The notes beneath the pieces were generated by a model. That model saw only the letters and a list, made by a program, of their open reading frames with translations, was not told where the DNA came from and made no database searches. DNA of 15,918 nt from Candidatus Hydrogenedentota bacterium (lineage in GTDB: Bacteria; Hydrogenedentota; Hydrogenedentia; Hydrogenedentiales; GCA-2746185), in contig DTSJ01000096.1 in assembly GCA_012965445.1 (NCBI GenBank), positions 1-15,918 on the forward strand. The letters run 5' to 3'. This document shows, one piece after another, positions 13,646-15,918 of this stretch. A program made the position numbers and the translations under genes. Position 1 is the first letter of the stretch, and every line of letters begins with the position of its first letter.

Positions 13646-15058
13646 CTACGTATGTTGCGCCACGATTGCCAGTCCAGCGGCGACGCTCGTAAAGGTATCG
13701 CGCTTGTGCAGCTTGTCGGTGCCGTAGCGTTTGGCGAGCATTTCACGCACTGCGGGGATGAGGCTCGTGCCGCCGGTCGTGAGAATTCGATCGATCTGGT
13801 TCGGCTTGATGCCCGCGAGCATTTCGGCTTCTTTGAGCGAGGCTTCCATTTTCTCAAGCATGTGCTCGATGATATGGCCGAACTCGGTGCGTTCGATATG
13901 TTCGTGAATGTTGATATCGGGCTTGTCGAACTCGATATGCGTCTCGGTCACGTCGGAGAGCTGAATCTTCGCCGTCTCGACCGCGCGTGCAAGCGGATAG
14001 CCGTAATTGCGCTGGATGAGTGAGCGCAGGGCCAGGATGGTCTCAGGCTGATCTGAGCTGGACTCAGCAGCAATCAGCCAGTTGATGGTTTCTTCAGTAT
14101 TGAGCTTATATATATTCTGCCAGTCGATGATGGTATTGAACAGGTACTGGGGAAACTTGAGGTTCGAAGGCCCATAGCGAGCGACGCTGCCGAAGCACGG
14201 GAACATTTTCTCACGCGTTATTTCCCGGTCAATGGCGTCGCCTGCAATCGGGACACCCGACACGCTGAGAATCCGGCTGTTCTTCAGGCGCTCGGCTGTG
14301 CCATGCTGACCGCCGAATTCCATGATGCACACGTCGAATGTGCCGCCGCCAATATCGACGACGAGTAAACGCTGCTTGCGGTCGTCCCCCATCGCATACT
14401 CAACGCATGCGCCGACGGGTTCATAGAAGAAGGAGATGTTCTTGAAGCCTGCAAGATGCCCGGCGGTTTCCAGCCTTCTCTGAGCCGTCTCGTTCTCCGA
14501 GTCCCGCATCGAGAATCGTACAGGCCGACCAAAGACGGCAGTCTCGACAGAATATCCCGCTTCGCGGTCCACGGCGGCTTTGATCTTGCGCAAAATAATG
14601 GCCGTGAGTTCCTCGATCTGATACTGCGTTCCGAATACTTCCGTGCCGTGGAAATCCTTCATGCGTAGCAGTGTCTTAAGGGACTGAAACAAGCGTCCCG
14701 GAGAGTTCACCTCAATCATCGCCTTGGCGGTCACGGCTTCCGTGAAGTCGAACGAGTCTTTGCGCTGAATCTGGCCGTACTCGTTGTCGCCTTCGCCGCC
14801 CACGTAGCCCTGGATATGCACACCCAGCTCCACCTGCTTGACGATGACCTCTCGGTCGACATTCCGCTCGATAAAGGTATTCGCGGCTTCTCGACCAACG
14901 ATCTGCTCGCCGTCCTTCGAAATATACACGAGGGAGGGGAGCGATGTCGCGTTGTCGCTCTCCGCGTCCAGCTCGAGCACCTTCACCTCATTTCCGTTCG
15001 AAATGGCGACGCTGGAGTTAGTGGTACCGAAATCTATTCCGCAAAAATTGTCCGACAC
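13646..15058 (-). CDS. Hsp70-family ATPase of YegD-like type, lacking the substrate-binding domain
   Basis: 470 residues from the GTG at 15058, chosen because AGGA lies 8 nt upstream and GIDFGTTNSS then falls at residues 7-16. The earlier TTG at 15112 would start at the predicted transcription start. Actin-like ATPase motifs are complete: phosphate-1 GIDFGTTN, the FYEPVGA connect region (211-217), phosphate-2 VVDIGGGTFD (233-242) and adenosine LTTGGTSLIP (427-436). The protein ends at the nucleotide-binding domain. There is no peptide-binding beta domain or lid, unlike DnaK of about 630 residues, and no DnaJ or GrpE gene nearby. It carries an insertion of about 60 residues near 290-350. E. 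coli YegD has similar size and features; its role is poorly known. Co-transcription with serB is likely. Confidence 0.9.
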   Translation of the reverse strand: MSDNFCGIDFGTTNSSVAISNGNEVKVLELDAESDNATSLPSLVYISKDGEQIVGREAANTFIERNVDREVIVKQVELGVHIQGYVGGEGDNEYGQIQRKDSFDFTEAVTAKAMIEVNSPGRLFQSLKTLLRMKDFHGTEVFGTQYQIEELTAIILRKIKAAVDREAGYSVETAVFGRPVRFSMRDSENETAQRRLETAGHLAGFKNISFFYEPVGACVEYAMGDDRKQRLLVVDIGGGTFDVCIMEFGGQHGTAERLKNSRILSVSGVPIAGDAIDREITREKMFPCFGSVARYGPSNLKFPQYLFNTIIDWQNIYKLNTEETINWLIAAESSSDQPETILALRSLIQRNYGYPLARAVETAKIQLSDVTETHIEFDKPDINIHEHIERTEFGHIIEHMLEKMEASLKEAEMLAGIKPNQIDRILTTGGTSLIPAVREMLAKRYGTDKLHKRDTFTSVAAGLAIVAQHT

Positions 15059-15066
15059 AAGCCCTG

Positions 15067-15070
15067 TCCT
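15067..15070 (-). promoter_or_regulatory. Shine-Dalgarno AGGA that sets the GTG start of the Hsp70-like gene
   Basis: AGGA on the minus strand lies 8 nt before GTG 15058. It supports that start over the upstream in-frame TTG at 15112. Confidence 0.65.
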
Positions 15071-15088
15071 AAAGTGATAATTATGATA

Positions 15089-15133
15089 AACACGTCGTTC
15101 TGTTGATACCAAACAGCGGATTATAACACGTCG
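15089..15133. repeat. Direct repeat AACACGTCG in the Hsp70-like leader
   Basis: The 9-mer occurs at 15089-15097 and 15125-15133, 36 bp apart. One copy overlaps the extended -10 of the Hsp70-serB promoter and the other lies between the start of transcription and the ribosome binding site. It could be a pair of regulator half-sites. Confidence 0.35.
15120..15128 (-). promoter_or_regulatory. Extended -10 promoter of the Hsp70-like/serB unit
   Basis: The minus strand reads TGTTATAAT (15128-15120), a perfect TATAAT with the extended TG. The -35 region at 17-18 bp is poor, as is common for extended -10 promoters. The transcript would start near 15113 and have a leader of about 55 nt. Confidence 0.55.
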
Positions 15134-15240
15134 GGTATAAAATATCGAATCTTAAACATGGGTAAATCGACGGTTATTCCCCAGAAAAGTTACTACTGTG
15201 GCTAAATATTGACTTAGTTATGAAAAGTGAGAGAAAACTC

Positions 15241-15269
15241 TTGACAAATTTTTTCACAGGTTGTATTAT
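15241..15269 (+). promoter_or_regulatory. Strong promoter for the XRE regulator, giving a probable leaderless mRNA
   Basis: A perfect TTGACA (15241-15246), a 17-bp spacer and TATTAT (15264-15269) place the start of transcription at about 15276-15277. That is the A of the ATG at 15277. No Shine-Dalgarno precedes this ATG, which agrees with a leaderless message. Confidence 0.75.
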
Positions 15270-15275
15270 TGTCAA
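15241..15275. promoter_or_regulatory. Inverted repeat bracketing the XRE promoter (candidate operator)
   Basis: TTGACAA (15241-15247) and TTGTCAA (15269-15275) are perfect reverse complements around a 21-nt centre. The left arm includes the -35 hexamer and the right arm reaches from the -10 to the transcription start, so a dimer bound here would block RNA polymerase. The arms are 28 bp apart start to start, nearly three helical turns, so both lie on about the same DNA face. Confidence 0.55.
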
Positions 15276-15276
15276 C

Positions 15277-15585
15277 ATGAATGAGAAAACTGTATTAAAA
15301 AATCGTGTAAAAGAACTGAGAGCCCGGTTGGATCTACGTCAATCGGATTTGGCGCGTGAGATAGGGGTGACCCGTCAGACGATACTTGCTATCGAAAAAG
15401 GCCAGCTTAACCCGTCAATCAATATAGCGCTGAAGGCTGCCCGCGTCCTCCGCGAACCGGTAGATTACATTTTCTACCTGGAAAACTGCGATGTGGATGT
15501 TGAGCAAAGTTCGAATCCAGCACACGACCGCGAGCTGACGCACACGGCTAATGAGCCCGCTGCCATTTGGGATTTCGCCAAGTAG
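15277..15585 (+). CDS. Small XRE-family helix-turn-helix regulator
   Basis: 102 residues. The first 68 match the compact Cro/C1-type DNA-binding family: KNRVKELRARLDL, then the helix-turn-helix QSDLAREIGVTRQTILAIE (22-40), then the conserved NPS and ALKAARVL region and the DYIF ending. The remaining tail (about 34 residues, polar and acidic) has no recognisable domain. ATG 15277 matches the family's usual N-terminus. An earlier in-frame ATG at 15220 would add 19 residues, has no ribosome binding site and lies upstream of the promoter. The gene is divergent from the Hsp70-serB unit and probably represses itself through the inverted repeat on its promoter. It is convergent with the Rrf2 gene. 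Confidence 0.9.
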   Translation: MNEKTVLKNRVKELRARLDLRQSDLAREIGVTRQTILAIEKGQLNPSINIALKAARVLREPVDYIFYLENCDVDVEQSSNPAHDRELTHTANEPAAIWDFAK

Positions 15586-15626
15586 CTTTCGTTTATTGGC
15601 GTAATTTCGAGTCGTTTGGAGGGTAG

Positions 15627-15647
15627 AGGTGCGTGTGAAACGCATCT
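15627..15647. terminator. Short stem-loop between the convergent XRE and Rrf2 genes
   Basis: AGGTGCGT (15627-15634) pairs with ACGCATCT (15640-15647), 8 bp including one G-U, around a 5-nt loop. It lies 42 bp after the XRE stop and 33 bp beyond the Rrf2 stop. The position suits a two-way terminator, but there is no T-tract on either side. Confidence 0.35.
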
Positions 15648-15679
15648 GCGATTCCGTTCAGGTCGCATCAATTCGTCAA

Positions 15680-15918
15680 CTAGATGAAATACATGTTGGA
15701 CTGGTTTGCCTTATCCACAATTTCCTGAATGGTGATGTCCTTGAGTACTGTTTCTGTGCCATCCGCGACTCTCTCCCAGGCCGCCTGGAGCTCCCTTGAC
15801 GATTCATCTGCGCAGGGAGGGGGATCCATCAGTGGACCGTCTACCGCAACTACTATGTCCAGGAGGGTGATTTCGCTGGACTTTTTCGCCAGTTTATAGC
15901 CACCCTGTGCACCGCGAA
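15680..15918 (-). CDS. Rrf2-family transcriptional regulator, C-terminal part (cut by the window edge)
   Basis: Seventy-eight codons and a TAG are visible, reading in from the right edge. The first residues RGAQGGYKLA are the hallmark that follows the winged-helix recognition region of Rrf2 proteins. ITLLDIVVAVDGP is the family's dimerisation helix entry, and ITIQEIVDKAN matches the usual end. IscR-type members carry three cysteines in the middle loop for a [2Fe-2S] cluster. Here the visible loop holds one Cys (PPPC), so a cluster of that kind is unlikely and a CymR-like or other mode is more probable. The N-terminal DNA-binding half lies outside the window. Confidence 0.88.
   Translation of the reverse strand, partial: RGAQGGYKLAKKSSEITLLDIVVAVDGPLMDPPPCADESSRELQAAWERVADGTETVLKDITIQEIVDKANQSNMYFI

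Noticed and set aside
13253..14023. A 256-codon plus-strand open frame across the serB/Hsp70 junction
   Set aside because: It is antisense to two well-supported genes and has no recognisable domain or ribosome binding site.
15711..15719. TTATCCACA, a perfect DnaA-box sequence
   Set aside because: It is a single copy inside the Rrf2 coding region (codons for VDKA) with no AT-rich unwinding region or neighbouring boxes, so an origin is not supported.

Overview
The window reads as ordinary chromosome of a free-living, diderm-type bacterium with moderately high GC. It carries housekeeping genes (rnhA, rpe, rsmB, fmt, ybaB/ebfC, serB) together with a lipoprotein, a PBP5-type carboxypeptidase, a PASTA protein, an Hsp70-family ATPase and several regulators. 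I see no phage, transposase, CRISPR, tRNA or rRNA. The partial secreted protein at the left edge has thrombospondin type-3 calcium repeats followed by a beta-helix-like tail. With the extragenic CTGTG/CCGTG repeat near 12.25-12.31 kb, this suggests a PVC-like or related environmental lineage (Hydrogenedentota, Sumerlaeota, Lentisphaerota or Planctomycetota). That placement is inference; the window has no marker that decides it.

Layout. 1-790: 3' end of a large surface or secreted protein. 966-1907 (-): NAD-dependent sugar epimerase/dehydratase. 2041-3033 (+): ankyrin-repeat lipoprotein followed closely by RNase HI. 3124-6658 (+): promoter, then a membrane hybrid histidine kinase with two PAS domains and a degenerate receiver, then a D-Ala-D-Ala carboxypeptidase 4 bp behind it. 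11074-6690 (-): a five-gene operon, ybaB/ebfC - fmt - rsmB - PASTA protein - rpe, read from a good promoter at 11113-11142. 11305-12276 (+): a DUF900-type alpha/beta hydrolase whose last codons run into an extragenic repeat. 15058-12395 (-): a YegD-like short Hsp70 followed by serB. 15277-15585 (+): a small XRE-type repressor, apparently made from a leaderless transcript whose promoter sits inside an inverted repeat. 15680-15918 (-): C-terminal part of an Rrf2-family regulator, cut by the window edge.

How the genes fit together. The most informative block is ybaB-fmt-rsmB-PASTA-rpe. The order fmt-rsmB-[PASTA kinase]-rpe is the one known from Firmicutes, where a PP2C phosphatase, the Ser/Thr kinase PrkC/PknB and the GTPase RsgA lie between rsmB and rpe. 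Here only a kinase-less, membrane-anchored PASTA ectodomain occupies that slot, and its C-terminal beta domain resembles the one at the end of PrkC. The kinase-carboxypeptidase pair (3124-6658) is a second envelope-linked unit. The window holds no clear new defence or mobile system. The items most worth following up are the orphan PASTA protein and its overlap with rsmB, the pseudo-receiver kinase, the leaderless autoregulatory-looking XRE promoter, and the extragenic repeat with its adjacent hairpin.
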